Shown here: positions 34,701 to 46,457 of the stretch, piece by piece
Position numbering within the stretch: the first letter of the stretch is position 1
Layout: each line of letters starts with the position of its first letter
Source of the DNA: Gavia stellata
Taxonomy: Eukaryota > Chordata > Aves > Gaviiformes > Gaviidae
Direction: 5' to 3'
Length of the DNA stretch: 64,000 nt
NCBI RefSeq assembly: GCF_030936135.1
Contig: NC_082620.1
Coordinates: 1,674,001-1,738,000, forward strand
Made by a program: the position numbers and the translations under genes
The notes under the pieces: generated by a model
What the model was told of the DNA's origin: nothing
The model's input: the letters and a program-made list of their open reading frames with translations, nothing else
Databases searched by the model: none

Positions 34701-37700
34701 ATGGTCTGATGTGAATTAGCCAAAGCTCTAGGAGAACATTTGCAGCTCTTGAAATAGCAAGCTCCTGAAGGCAAGATCCACGTTTTCTGCATCTTGCTCA
34801 ACACAAGCCACAATTTTCGATGCGGATGTGTCACCCCGCTCTCCTTTAATCTAAGATGCAAGTGAGTTCAAAAGGGATTTTGACCTGAATTTCTAAACTA
34901 CATCAAAAAGCTGCATTAGCTGTTAATGGCAGCACAGCCCAGATACCTTGATGCATCTCTCGGGGATGTCACCAACCGCAGACAGTCCCACTCAGGTCAG
35001 AAAACACACTCCGAAAGGAGCTCTTACCTGGAGAAACACCCATCAAGCACGTTATCAGGGCCACCAGAGTCCTCTTTTCACAGGCTTTTATCTAGATTTG
35101 GACCAAATCTGAGCCTAGCTCTAGCTCTAACACCTTTTATAAGCCCTCACAGACATTGCCATGTGATACTGCATTTCAAAAGCCAAGGGCTTGAAGCTTA
35201 TTTATGTTCAACCTTAAGAAAATTTGTTAGAGCAAAGCCTGAATCAATGTTTTACAACAAAGCCTGCCATGACTAAATACACAGGGAAAAATAACTTCCC
35301 CCAGAGGCACAGCTCTGTTTACACAGAAAGTGGGAAGCCTTTTCCAGCAGCACTGGCTCACATCCTGTGGAAGCGGCTGGAATCGGCAGCGGGAGAAGCC
35401 GGCTGCCCTGAAACCCAATGCTTCCTTGAAGCCCTGAAAACAGACCTTTAAAAATCAGTGACATGCTGGAAATGCACAGAGAGCAGACCATCCCCATCCT
35501 CCCATTCCAAAGCTACAGCTGGTGTCACTCCTTCTGTTAAACGTGAAGATTATATACATTACATTTCTTGAGATTAAGGACAGGACAGTCGAGCGCATCC
35601 CCGCTGTCCTTGGGAACAAACACCCCCCTCCAGAAAGTGCCCGATGCAGCAGCTAGCAATACTAGTGGCTTAAAAACCTCAAGTCAAAGGTAACACACAT
35701 TCAACATGAGCAATAAACCATCCCAGATCTTTATACCAACCACAGGCAGGACAGTAGTATTTGTTCTGCAGGCGAGATTCCTTCTAGGGCTTCTCTGACA
35801 GCCAGAGAGAAAGTTTGAGTCTCGGAGACTAAAGACTGTAGTAAATTTGAATTAAATTAAATTTGAGATTACACGTGCTGCCTTTAAAAGTCCACGAGAG
35901 TAAACCAGCACAGGTTTGTAAACCAGTGCAATAATAAAACCGTACTGTGCCTTTCAAGCCCAAGTGTTTCACTTGCCACTGTGGAAAAAATGCTGCTTGG
36001 GCGGAGTCACCCGTCAGCTAAAATACCAGGTAACACAGCAGGAAAAACACGCACAAACATCTTCGCTATGCGAAAACAACCGCTGGATGCGATTCTGCTT
36101 CTGCTAGAAGCATGCAGATACAAAAGCCCTGGTGAACACGATCAAATCCGATGCAGTAACAACTGTAATTTCTCCCTCTGCAAGAGAAGCATCATCCTGC
36201 CTTGGAAATAGCCTGGAATCCCGCTTGGAATCTTGCTCTCTTCTCTCCCAATTCTGACACCAGGGAAAGACGGACCCCAGGCAAACCTGAGGGCCACAAC
36301 CTAAGGGAAAGCCACCAGTATTCGGCCTTTCTCCAGCATCAGCGTAAGGAAAAGGAAGGAGAGATGGTGGTGGGAACACGCAGGGCTACGGAAATGAGGA
36401 AATAACAGCGAGTTTCTCTTAACTCTTCAATTAACATCCAGCTCAGAGATCTGGCTGTCTAGAAGGGCCAAGCCCGGGCTGTGACCGCTGTGTTGTGATA
36501 TAAAGCAAGTCATTAGGACACTGCAGCGTCATCACCGATTCGGGGCTTCACGAGGCCACCTGCGAGGCAGCGGATCGATTCAGCCTTCGGGCTGCTACGT
36601 GATGGCAGGAGGTGGTCCCTTCGTTGAAGGGCAGGGTGGGTAAAGGCATCGTTACACACAGGTTACAAATTTAGGTCAGCAGCATCTCAAATGTAATTTA
36701 TTTTGATTCATGTCCCCTTTAGTAAAGGGGAAGACTTCCAGCTGGTGAACTGCTGCGTGAGCCAGTCTCACCAATGATAATTAAAGCCATTTTAATACAA
36801 ACGACATCCCTGGTGATCAATCGAGTTATCTTACAAACAGAACACAGTCCCCATGTAACCAACTGATTCACTGTACTGCAGACAAGCATTTCAGTTTGCA
36901 TGACTTGTCTTTTGTTCTTCCTCTGGGCATTAGAGTTTAGGTTATTAAGAGCGAGATACCAAATCTCTGCTCCTGCACTCGTGGCTCCTAAGAAATGCCC
37001 TGCCCGATCTGAAAACCCAAATAGGCTTGAAACGAGTCACTTCACGGCGGAGATTTTTGGGAAGCATCTTGCAGGCAGCATGAGATAATCCTCCTGAGTG
37101 AGATCCGTGCATCGAGGCGAGCCCCTGCAGTGTCTGCCCAGCCCAGCCCCGTTGTGACAAAAAGTAGTAATAAATATAGCCATTATCAAACCACTGACAA
37201 CAGATTATCAGCGAAGACAATGAGGATTAACACCCCAAACCCTGTTGGGCTAACAAATACCAAGCTTGCCACCACTACTGATTTAATACAACGCTTTCAG
37301 GACCAAACCAAATATATATACACACACGGCGAGCAGAACACGAGGCACAAACGCAGATGCGAGTTGGGATGTGGATTTGCACTGAGTTCTTTGGAGAATA
37401 ACTAGAGACTGAGCCTCACCTTTGTTTTTACACGCACGAGACGCGAGCTTTTGGGGTAGCCATAGCACCCCACAGCCTCAGCACCCGTCCCCCCTGCGCT
37501 GCCAGCCTGCGCCTTGGTGCTGCCCAACGCCAACACTGATTTTTGGGGGGAAACCCCGTTTTTTTGGGGGGGGGCAGGTTTAACCCACCCCTGGCGCTGA
37601 GGAAGACGCCGGGGCTGCCTTCACCTTGCCCCCCCCCGGGGCTACTGCTGCCCTGGGCGGGCAGGGAAGCGGCCTCCCCCCACCGGGGACGAACAGCCTT

Positions 37701-37993
37701 CGGGGGGGGCCTACAACACCCCGGGGGGCTCTACCCTCAAAGGGGAACCCGCAAAATGAAGTAAGGGGAGGAAAAGAGGGGCTCAACCCCACCCTCAAGC
37801 CCCCAAATGGGTGGTCCCCTCCAGGCCTGTCCCGCCCTAAGGGGCCTGGCGGGCCGGGCCCGCCGCCGCCGCCCCCCTCCCCGGGGAAGGGGCGCTGCCC
37901 GCCGCCGCTCCCGTCCCTCCCCACCCCGGGAAGCCGCACCGCGGGGCCGCTCACCTGCCGCCGGCCAGCGCCCGCCGCGGCTGGGCCGGGCCC

Positions 37994-38056
37994 TCAGGGC
38001 TGCAGACACCGGGGCCGCCGCGTCGCCCGGGTGACGGCTCGCACCGGCGCCGCCAT
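37994..38056 (-). other. 20-codon upstream ORF in the FBXO42 leader
   Basis: An ATG at 38056-38054 on the minus strand, lying within an AAGATGGCGGC element, opens MAAPVRAVTRATRRPRCLQP and ends at TGA 37996-37994. The ORF lies wholly upstream of the predicted exon 1 donor, so it would be complete in the mature mRNA if transcription starts upstream of 38056. Confidence 0.4.
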
Positions 38057-38251
38057 CTTCTTCCCTCCCCTCCGCCGCCGCCGCCGCTCCGGCCGCGGCG
38101 GAGAGCGCACTGCGCAGGCGCCGGCTGGCCCTGCGTCACATGACCGCGGAGGGGGCGAGGCGATGATGATCACGTGGCGACGCGCGCCATGATGGGAAGG
38201 TCAAGTCTTCCCTCCTTCCCTAAGCACAGATACCTTTTTCTGGCCGGGGAG

Positions 38252-38340
38252 GCCGCCATGTTTGGAGGGTCTCGCCAGGGGCACGCGCACCGCCCCGCCG
38301 CCATGTTGGAAGAGGCGGGAGGGCGAGGCCGCCATGTTGG
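38252..38340 (-). promoter_or_regulatory. Three clustered YY1-type sites
   Basis: GCCGCCATGTTT (38252-38263), GCCGCCATGTTGG (38297-38309) and GCCGCCATGTTGG (38328-38340) are all reverse complements of the YY1 consensus AANATGGCGGC. A fourth, GCCGCCATCTTC, lies at 38052-38063. All have the same polarity, which in vertebrate promoters usually points along transcription from near the start site; that fits FBXO42 on the minus strand. Confidence 0.6.
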
Positions 38341-38420
38341 GGAGGTCGGCTCTGAAGAGAAGGTGGCAGGGCGGCTCCCTCTCTTTCCCGGACACCTCGC
38401 AGGCCTCGGCCGCCGCCCGT

Positions 38421-40260
38421 CTCCTCACGCCTCACCCGTTCCCGGGCTTCCCTCCTCAGCCATCCCCCGGGGAGGCACAGCTGGGGCCCAAGGACCCTCC
38501 CTGTCCAAAGGGCCAGGGCCCCCTTCGCTGCCTGCCACAGACTCGCCATGTCCCTGCCTCTCCCCCGAGGCCTGGCCGCCTCCTGAGGCCGGGGGTGAGG
38601 TGGGGATGGCCCGGCAGGGAGAGGAGAGGGGACCCATCCCCAAAGGACAGCGGGTGCCCGTTTCGCCACAGCGATGAGGACGGGAGGGCGCCCTTGGTGC
38701 TGCTGGAGCCCTTCCCCGTGGGGGTACGTACGTCTGGGCTCACTAGGTCTGCATTTTGACGTGCGGTCGTGCTGCCGAATTGCGGGGTGATATTATTCCT
38801 CTGGGGAACAGGCAGAGGAAGACACCGCCATCCTCTCTGTCTTCCGCAGATCTGCATCTACCACAGTGGTTGCTGCTCAGCATCCCGGACACGTGCCCTG
38901 CCAAATCAGATGCCCCAGGTGCCTTGCAGAGGGCTGGCATTACCTGAAAAGAGACGTGGAATTCGTCCGTAAGCGTGTAAGTAATGCAGCATTCTCCCAA
39001 GTGTGCGTGTATGACCATTAAGATCATATTCCTGAAAGATCCGTGATGCTCCCGCACGGTTTTGTGGGACGCTCAGTCTTGAACAGGGGTGCCATGGCCG
39101 GGAATGGGATTTCTTATGGCATGGGCAAGACTGGCAGGATGCAGGGAAACGTCCAAGAATAACGCCACTGGGATGCTGAATAGGCTACGGATCGAGCCAA
39201 CAATGCTGGGCACTGCCTGCTTGAAAACATGGTTCCTGTTTCCTTCTGGAAAAATCCCAGAGGATGGGTAGGAACAGCCCGAGGCTGCTGCACCTTTTCC
39301 TCCCACTCCTGTGAGCCCTGCACCTCTCCCAGGGAGGGGAGACGCCATCTCCCACCCCTCTGGGGAGCCAAAACGGGATATAAATCCCTCCCTGAGCACC
39401 ACAAAACCCCTCTAGCAGCTCCACATTCGACAGACAGCCCCCCGAAACTCAGCTGCGAGGGTGCCCGGCGGTTCCCTGCCCAGATTTCGGGCTTGGCAGA
39501 AGGGGGGGAGACCGGGGGGGGGGGGTGCAGAGGGGGCCGGGGCAAACCCCAGTGTTTATGTCGGGATTTTTTTTAGCTGGAGTATTTATTAGTTTTTTTT
39601 AAGAAGCCGGTCGCCATCTGCTGGCAAGCTGCAGCGGTCGGGCAACGTGTTTGGGGGAAAGTTTAAGGATTTAAGGGCAGTTTCTGCTGTCTAAATGTTG
39701 GATTTTTTTAGGATTTTTTTAGGATGCTGGAAGGGGCATTTTAATTTTGCAGCGAGCAAAATTAAATGCAACCCTCACCCCAGATACCTTTGTATCGCTC
39801 AAAGCTCAAAGTAATACATTAGTGTGGTGCATATCCTGGCTACGAATGAGATAAAGCTAATGAATTAGTTTTATTTTGGGGAAATCTAGCTGGTTTTAAG
39901 GGTTGGAGCTGAAGTGGTCCCGCCAGCCGCTCAGGAGATTTAAGAGTAGCTGAGGGCTTAGATGGAGAGGTACAAATTGGCAAATTGGGGTGATGGAAGG
40001 ACACACGGCCACCTCGATGCCTGCAGCGGGGACGCTGCGGTGAACGGCCGGGTTAATGGACAAGATTTGCTGAAAATAGGGTGGGTGCTTTCGTCAATCA
40101 CCCCTAAATTAAGGGGGAAAACACCCCAAAACCACCAAGCTGTTTCAGCGTGGAACCGTACGTGCTGCTGACGCCTTTCCTGCGCTGCTGTGGCTTGGCG
40201 TGTGCTGTTGAGAAATGCTCTGGCTCCGTGGGGGGCTGTGAGTGTGCAAATGTCACACAC
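38421..40260. other. Intergenic spacer between FBXO42 and SZRD1 promoters
   Basis: This is 1.8 kb of mixed GC-rich and AT-rich sequence with no exon that I can support. It has a 13-G run near 39516-39528 and several T-rich stretches near 39566-39720. Long ORFs at its left edge are effects of high GC. Confidence 0.6.
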
Positions 40261-40780
40261 ACGCGTGTGCCCCCCGCCCCGTGCCTGCAGCCGGTCCTCC
40301 CGCCCGCCAGGGGGTGCGGGCGTGCGGCGCCCCCACCCCACCCCGCCGCGTGCCCGCCCCGCCGCACGTGGCCGCCTGCAGCGCCCCCACCGCGCATGCG
40401 CTCCCTCCCGCTTCCCGACTTGTCCCTGCGGTGCGCAGGCGCACCGGCCGCACGCCGGTAGGCGGTGGCGGCGCAGGCGCGCGAGGGGCAGCGGGCGGTG
40501 CGCGCATGCGCGGGGCGCGGGCTGGCGGCGGCGGCGGCGGAGGGGAATTAAAATGGAAGATGAGGAGGTCGCCGAGAGCTGGGAGGAGGCGGCCGACAGT
40601 GGGGTGAGGGCGGCTGCTTGGGGCGGCGCGGGCGGGCTCGGGGCGGCGGGGGGAGAGGGGGAGGCGGCGCGGCGGCGCTTGAGGAGGCGGTGGGGCGCGG
40701 CCGGCGGGGCGGCGGGCCCGGAGCGCCTGCTAGGCCTCTTAAAGGGACTGTGGCCTCGCTCGGCGTGGGGGGGGGCTGCA
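40261..40780 (+). promoter_or_regulatory. CpG island promoter of SZRD1 with NRF1-type sites
   Basis: This is a dense CpG island around SZRD1 exon 1. Perfect GCGCATGCGC palindromes occur at 40392-40401 and 40502-40511, and NRF1-like GCGCAGGCGC sites near 40434 and 40471. The four sites fall within 120 bp, just upstream of the start codon. A short GGC-repeat tract immediately precedes the ATG. No TATA box is visible, consistent with a broad housekeeping promoter. Confidence 0.75.
40553..40603 (+). CDS. SZRD1: SZRD1 exon 1 (residues 1-17)
   Basis: SZRD1 is a small cytoplasmic protein with a SUZ RNA-binding domain and a C-terminal SUZ-C motif. Across four coding exons (51 + 50 + 255 + 103 nt) the gene encodes exactly 152 residues, the human length. 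This exon reads MEDEEVAESWEEAADSG, identical to human as remembered, and ends in phase 0 at GTGAGG. The start is preceded by GAATTAAA, an A-rich context after a GGC-rich leader. The gene lies head to head with FBXO42; their start regions are about 2.2-2.5 kb apart. Its exact molecular role is poorly known; RNA binding is inferred from the domain. Confidence 0.95.
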
Positions 40781-43632
40781 GCCCGGCCCTAACCGCTCCC
40801 CTCTTCTTCATCCCCCGGTGCCGGGGCTGCCGCAGGGAGCCGCTCCCTGCCCGTCCTTCCGCCCCCGTTTTCACTCGCTCTCCCAACGCCCCCCCACCCC
40901 CCGGCCTTGTGGGGCTGCGGACAGGGCGGTAGTGCCTGGTCAGTGCGGGTCGTAGCCGAGCCCGGAACAAAGCTCCTGCTGCCGGGGAGCATGCGGTAGG
41001 TGCTGGGGGGATGGCGTGCAGCCTGCTCCCTCTGCCGAGGGGCTCCGAGAAAACGTGCCTCCCCGGCGTCACGTTAGCCCTCGCAGGGCCTCTGGGGAGA
41101 GGCGGGTGGGCTGCATCTCGCGGGGTGTAGCAGGGGAGCTGGGGGTTCCCATCAAAAGCCCTTTCTCCCCTTTGCTCGAGATGAACGTGTTTCTTCATTA
41201 CGACAAATTGTGGGGAGTCTGAGTACGGCCTAGTGCAGCTTCCAGTGTTGTAGCTGAAGTTCTCGCCTGCTTTTAATAACCGGCTCAATAGCTGAAGTTT
41301 TCATCACGTCTCTCATGCTGAGAGACTCTGAAGCACTTCTGTGTGTTGCGCTTGCAAAATAAAATCATTATTTTAGCAGGAGTGTGGGCGAGTGATCTGC
41401 GGGGTATTCACAACAGCATGACGAGAGAAAGGAAACCGTCTCTGCCAGGCGAACTTCTGTTTTAATAAGATCAGAGGGCAGGAGGGCTTTGTAACAATGA
41501 CTTGGTGAGAAGACCGAATTTGATTCTGGTCAGGAGGTTGGATTACCGCTGGCCAGAAAGAGTGTAGCAAAATAGAGCCTGTAACTCAATGCCCTCGCCA
41601 AGCAGCGTGAGAGATGCCAGCAGCAGGCTGGCAGCGTAAGCAAAGCGCTCGCCCTCCCGTCTTGCCAATGCCGTGAGACTGCAATCATAGGAAGCCTCGA
41701 GGCGGGTGGCAGAGTTAATTCCGGCGCTTGTTAAATCGTTCCATGAAGGGACATAGCTTGTGTCTCGGGAGCCGATGATACCTGTGGCCTTGAGTAATGG
41801 TTTAAAATTGTAGGGCTGCTCAAATCCCAGCCATCAGTTGTCTTTCCTCTTTGTCCTTTCAGCTTGTACCATTTAGGCGTTCTTTTAAAGCCCTTAGAAG
41901 GAAAAATCTCTGTCACTTGTCCTTTCTCACATCCTTTTCCAGTCCAAACTGCTCAGAATTCGTGTTCATAAACTTGGCGGTGCTTGTGCTGCTGAGCAGA
42001 GAGATTTCTTGAGGAGCCGCTGCCACGCTTGCAGCTGCTTTTGCAGTTGTCGGGGCTTTGGATGTCTGCAAAAGCAGTTGGAGCAACGAGAAAAGTGAGC
42101 TGTCTGCAGCATGAGTTCTTCTTACGTAAGAGAAGAGATGGGAGCTGCCTTCTGGCATCCGTCATAGTTTAGAAAGGTCATTTTCAAACCCTGCCTGGCA
42201 GGAAGGAGACCCTCTGCTGCTGCTGATGGCTGCAGGAAGCAAAAAGCTAAGCTGGATGGAGCAGAGGAGAGCCTAACCTCGTCTTGTCTGGCATTTTTCG
42301 TGGTCTGAGTGGATGCCTGTGCAGTTGGGGACTGCAGGCTCTCTGTGCTGCCACAGAAATCAAAGCTACCGGAGGTAGGCAGGTTGAGAAAAGAGGAAGA
42401 GAGGGCAGGAAGAGGCTCCACTGTAGAGCAGACAGCGTGACTGACTTGCTTGTTAGCAGTTGAAAGAGATTTTGGGCACACCTGCTGTTCTCTGTGCCTC
42501 AAACCCTGCTGCAGTTGTCGGGTGGGAGAGCTGGGGAGCTGCCCTGACGAGATGGGCCTTCTGTTGAAGGTGTGAGGGGAGAAGTCATGCGTGGGAAGAA
42601 TGTATGAGCTGGCCTGGTCCTGTCATCGCAGAGGGGGTTTTTTTTTGTCTTAAGGAATTTCCTGTATTTTCTTCTTCCACCTTTATCTTATTTGGTGTGA
42701 GTCTGAGGCAGCTTGAGACAGATCCCGATGTAAAGGTGTGAGATGTGATCGCCCTGGTCGGTACTCCAGAGGAATACGCAATAAAGCATTAAACATAAAA
42801 CGTAAAAGACGTCAAGGAGCAGCTTTAAACACGTACTCTTCTCCTAATACCTTTCACAGTTGAGAACCCGAGTTGTTATTTTTTTAGCCCCTTCGGCACA
42901 TCTCTGAGGAAACACTAGAGATGTAGCAGGAGATCCATGGTGGGCTTCTGAGATTCGTTGCCTGCTTCTTGGCATGTAATTTTTTAATATTCCACCCAGA
43001 GGATGTTCCTTAGGACAGGAAGGACATCAAAGTTTCAGCGCTGGTCCTTTTTTGTGTGTGTAGTTTTTGGTGTTAGGCTGCGAACTTCTACTCTAGATCT
43101 TAAAGAAGGCAGTTCTCAGCAAGAGGCAGTTTTGGGCTGACCAGAGATGCTGTGGCCTCCAAGTTATAATGTCACCTCGTTTAGCTTTTGCAGAGCTGAC
43201 GTCCAAAACAGGCAGCACTAAAATCTGAATAGGGTGAGGGAAAACCCCAAAAAACCTGACACAGACTTTCTGCTTTGGTTTGGTCAGTCAGTAGCTGTAG
43301 AACAGATCCTCAAGGTTTTTTGGGTGGTTTTTTTTTTTTGGTCTTTAACGTGGCTTCTGTTTGTCTTTTAGTCTTCTGTGTCATCAGTATTACCCAGTGC
43401 TTGCCAGAAAAAGGAGCAGCTCCTTGGGTATGTGCCATCCCTCGAGTGACCATATGCCAAGCAGATCCCTCTGCTCCTGCAGCTTTGCCTACCCCAGGAG
43501 TCCTGCAGGCACAGCGGTGTTAATGCTGGTGCAGCAGAACTCCGTGGGGCCTCTAGACCTGTGTTATCTAATTGGTATCTAATTAAATCTTCGAAATCAC
43601 TGTGAAATGGGGAGGGGTTTGCTTGTCTGTCA

Positions 43633-43725
43633 GTTACAGATGGAAAATCAGTGCGTGAAGAACGAATGAGTTGTCTAAGTTACGAGTAAGGATCGAAGTG
43701 CCAGGCTTCAAAGACCCAGTCTGGG
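43633..43725 (-). mobile_element. Possible MIR-like relic
   Basis: ACAGATGGAAAATCAGTGCG, a GTCTAAGTTAC-like segment and the later CAGTCTGGG appear in the order of a reversed MIR core, but the match is weak. An alignment to the MIR consensus would decide it. Confidence 0.25.
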
Positions 43726-46411
43726 TTAATAAACACTAATATGACTTAATGCCTGGCTTGTTTTTCTTTTATGTGGCCTAGCTGGCTTTAGGGAAGAGGG
43801 AAATCACAAATGAGAGGTCTATTTGTGACACGGGAGTCTATTTAACTGGTTAAACTAATAATTAAATGTCAGGTGGGAAGCTGGGCTCCGAAACTGGAGT
43901 GGAAGCCCTGTGTCCAGGGTCACAGGTAATGCTCAGCCCTGAGCTGGCACTCTTCAGCTGGATTGATTGCTTATTCCTTTGTGAACTAGAATTTGAGCAT
44001 CGTCTTAATTAGTAAACTTATTTCAAGTCAGAATCCATGCAGATAAAAATATTAGTCTGGCAACCCACAACAGTTTAAAAAAAGCGATCCCCTTGTGTAT
44101 CTTTTTTTTTCCACTCCAGTTTGCTGATGGACAGTTTGCAGGGCAGTTAGCTCCCAGCTGCTGCACACAACCTCTCTGCTGGCGCTTAAAACTTATCCTA
44201 CCATAGTCCAGAGTCTCGGTCCCTTGGTTAGACTGCGTCTTGCTTCACCGATTGCCACCAGAAAGAGAAAACCACCCGATCATCTGATAACCAACCGCTT
44301 GGGGAGGATGTGAGCAGCCGAACATGGGTGGCTGAGCTTTGTCCCTCGTGTGTGGGGATGGTGATTGTCACCTGCTGGTGTCACGGCACTTTGTGAGGAC
44401 CGTTCACCTGAGGTTTGCAAAAAAACCCCCTTGTTTCTATCGTCTCTAAATTGGTCGACGTGCAAGTGGCAGAGAGGACTGCCCGCCTTGGATTTCACCC
44501 TCCAGCAAAGACAGTGCATTCACTGGTTACAAAGGGCTGAATCGAGGTTTTTTGGCTAGGATTGCTTTGAGTTGCTAAATATGATCAAAGTACAGAGAAG
44601 TCAAAAGGAAAATATTTCAGAGTGTAACGCTGTGACCTCTGGTCTGCTAACTACTTGTGTGATCAGAGGATGAGTTAGCAGGGTTTTGGCATGAAGGAAC
44701 TGTACACTGGAGGGAACCTGTGAGGATAACTGCTGATTTTTGATGTCAGGGCTGTGAGGATGGGTTTTGATTTCACGGACCAAAATGATTTTTGTAAAAC
44801 TTGTACTGAATATTTGCTTTAGGTGTTTGTAATTGGTCAAAAAAAAATCTTGAAACTGGGAAACGGAAGTTTCTGTTCCTGCTGCTCAGCATTGCTTAGG
44901 CAGAGGTAGTTTATTTGATGAGAAAGCGATGCTTGTAGGTTGGGAATGAACAGGCACCTTAATACCATGAAGCGAATACCGGGTTTGGGATATTGCAGCA
45001 AGTCCTGCGTGGGCCTGCCCGGGTCACTCAGGAGCAGTCTCTGTTTCGTACCTGCTCTCGCCGACCTTGATGAGCATCTGGATGTGCTGACTGACCCTGC
45101 GCGGGGCTGTGGGTGCAGGAGACAAGGGTGATCCTCTGGATTAAGGGATGTACTGATGCCTTTGTGAAATAACGTGGAAATTAGAGGGCTTTTGCTAGGT
45201 TTTAGCCTCTGTTTTTTTTTTCCTAGATTGATAAGGGTGTAAATATATTCCCGATCTGCATCTCCGAGGAGTGTCTGTGCGACCTGCCTGCCGCAGGAGG
45301 TGCAAAGGGTGAGGAGGGAGAAGGAGCTGCAGCGCTCCCAAATGCTTTTCCCCCCTCCATAACATGCTGGGAATACCGTGTGGCGCCTGCAGGCTTGTTC
45401 CCAAAAATACTCTCGTGTCTTGTTTCTCAATATCCTAGCTGCCGAGAAGCGTTATCTACCTATGGAAGATGTAAACGCCAGTGCAGTTTAAAAGCATCTG
45501 TGGCTTTCTTGGGTACGGTCCACTGCCAGGATTTAACGTAAGCAGAGTAACTTGGAGAATTAATTAATGGAGCAGTCTGATTCCCAATAGCCTCAGGAAT
45601 TGGAATGTTCCAGTAATTAATAGAAGATTAACTTATCTTCAGAGGAAAGAAATAGGTAGCTAACGAGGAGTCACCTCGGAGATATCTTAGGATTATCTGC
45701 TTCTGCTTTTACTTGATGGTGGTTTTGGTGAAGCAGTGAGTTAGATACTTGCAGCTGTAAGTTGTTGGGTACCCATGAACAGCTTTGGTAACCTCAGATG
45801 TTAAAACCTATTTTTTTTTTCCTAAAGAAGAGAACATTAACCAGGCCTTGAAGTTTATCTCCTGTCCTTTAGAAGATGTCAGAGTATCTGATGGTGCTTT
45901 TACTAAGCAGACGAGGCTTTGTTTTTAGTGTTGGTGTGGGAGGATGCAACTCTAAGCTAAATTCCCTCTTTCTGGGTTTGATCTTACACATTATTTGAGT
46001 GAGCAAGGGTAGAAGGTTGTGTTTGGGAATAATCTCCAGTAAATACATCAAAGAACGTGGTTAATGGTTTTCTAGAGCTGCATATTTGAAATGTTATCAA
46101 GTGTCTAGGAGAGCACAGCTTCCTTTATGGGTGACCATCCTGTGCTCTGTCAGGAGGGCTGGTAGGTATCTTCTCTCGATTTCTGCAAAGTAACCTAATT
46201 TTGGAGGTAGAGGGGGGAAAAAATCCTCCTAGTGTAAGGGATTTATAGGAAGCCCAAGTCTCTGCCTTGCTTTGATCATTCAGTCATGGTTACTCACTGA
46301 ACTTGAAATAAAAAATAGCCAGCAGTTATCTTGTTATTCCTTTCTCCCGTATCAGTAGAGCTTGGAGCTGCTGTTATTTAGTCTATTTAGAGAGTCTTTG
46401 CTGGCAACGAT

Positions 46412-46457
46412 GGAAGGATAATTCTTTATACGTGGGAAGGATAATTCTTTATACGTG
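46412..46457. repeat. Perfect 23-bp tandem duplication
   Basis: Two adjacent copies begin GGAAGGATAATTCTTTATAC (46412-46434 and 46435-46457). They lie in SZRD1 intron 1 and look recent because the copies appear identical. Confidence 0.9.

Larger units (their letters stand above)
37956..38350 (-). other. FBXO42: FBXO42 non-coding first exon (5'UTR), start approximate
   Basis: Inside the CpG island the minus strand reads GGCCGGCGGCAG followed by GTGAGC at 37954-37949, a near-perfect donor (the final G of the exon is 37955). The exon therefore ends at about 37955 and should splice to the start-codon exon at 22258. I have no direct evidence for the transcription start. Four YY1-type elements in the minus orientation between 38.05 and 38.34 kb suggest starts anywhere from about 38.06 to 38.4 kb. 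The exon contains at least one short uORF. Confidence 0.6.
37780..38420. promoter_or_regulatory. CpG island promoter of FBXO42
   Basis: The block is dense in CpG and GC boxes, with CCGCCC/GGGCGG-type runs. It contains the FBXO42 exon 1 donor, an NRF1-like TGCGCAGGCGC at about 38111-38121, GTCACATGAC at 38135-38144 and CACGTG at 38171-38176. YY1-type GCCGCCAT elements occur at about 38052, 38252, 38297 and 38328. There is no TATA box. The boundaries are visual estimates. Confidence 0.75.

Noticed and set aside
37620-38192. Long plus-strand Pro/Gly/Arg ORFs across the FBXO42 CpG island
   Set aside because: Low-complexity products of GC-rich DNA overlapping the minus-strand exon 1.
40548-41288. 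246-codon minus-strand ORF over SZRD1 exon 1 and its CpG island
   Set aside because: It is Pro/Arg-rich, crosses a confirmed exon-intron boundary on the other strand and has no domain. High GC lowers stop frequency.
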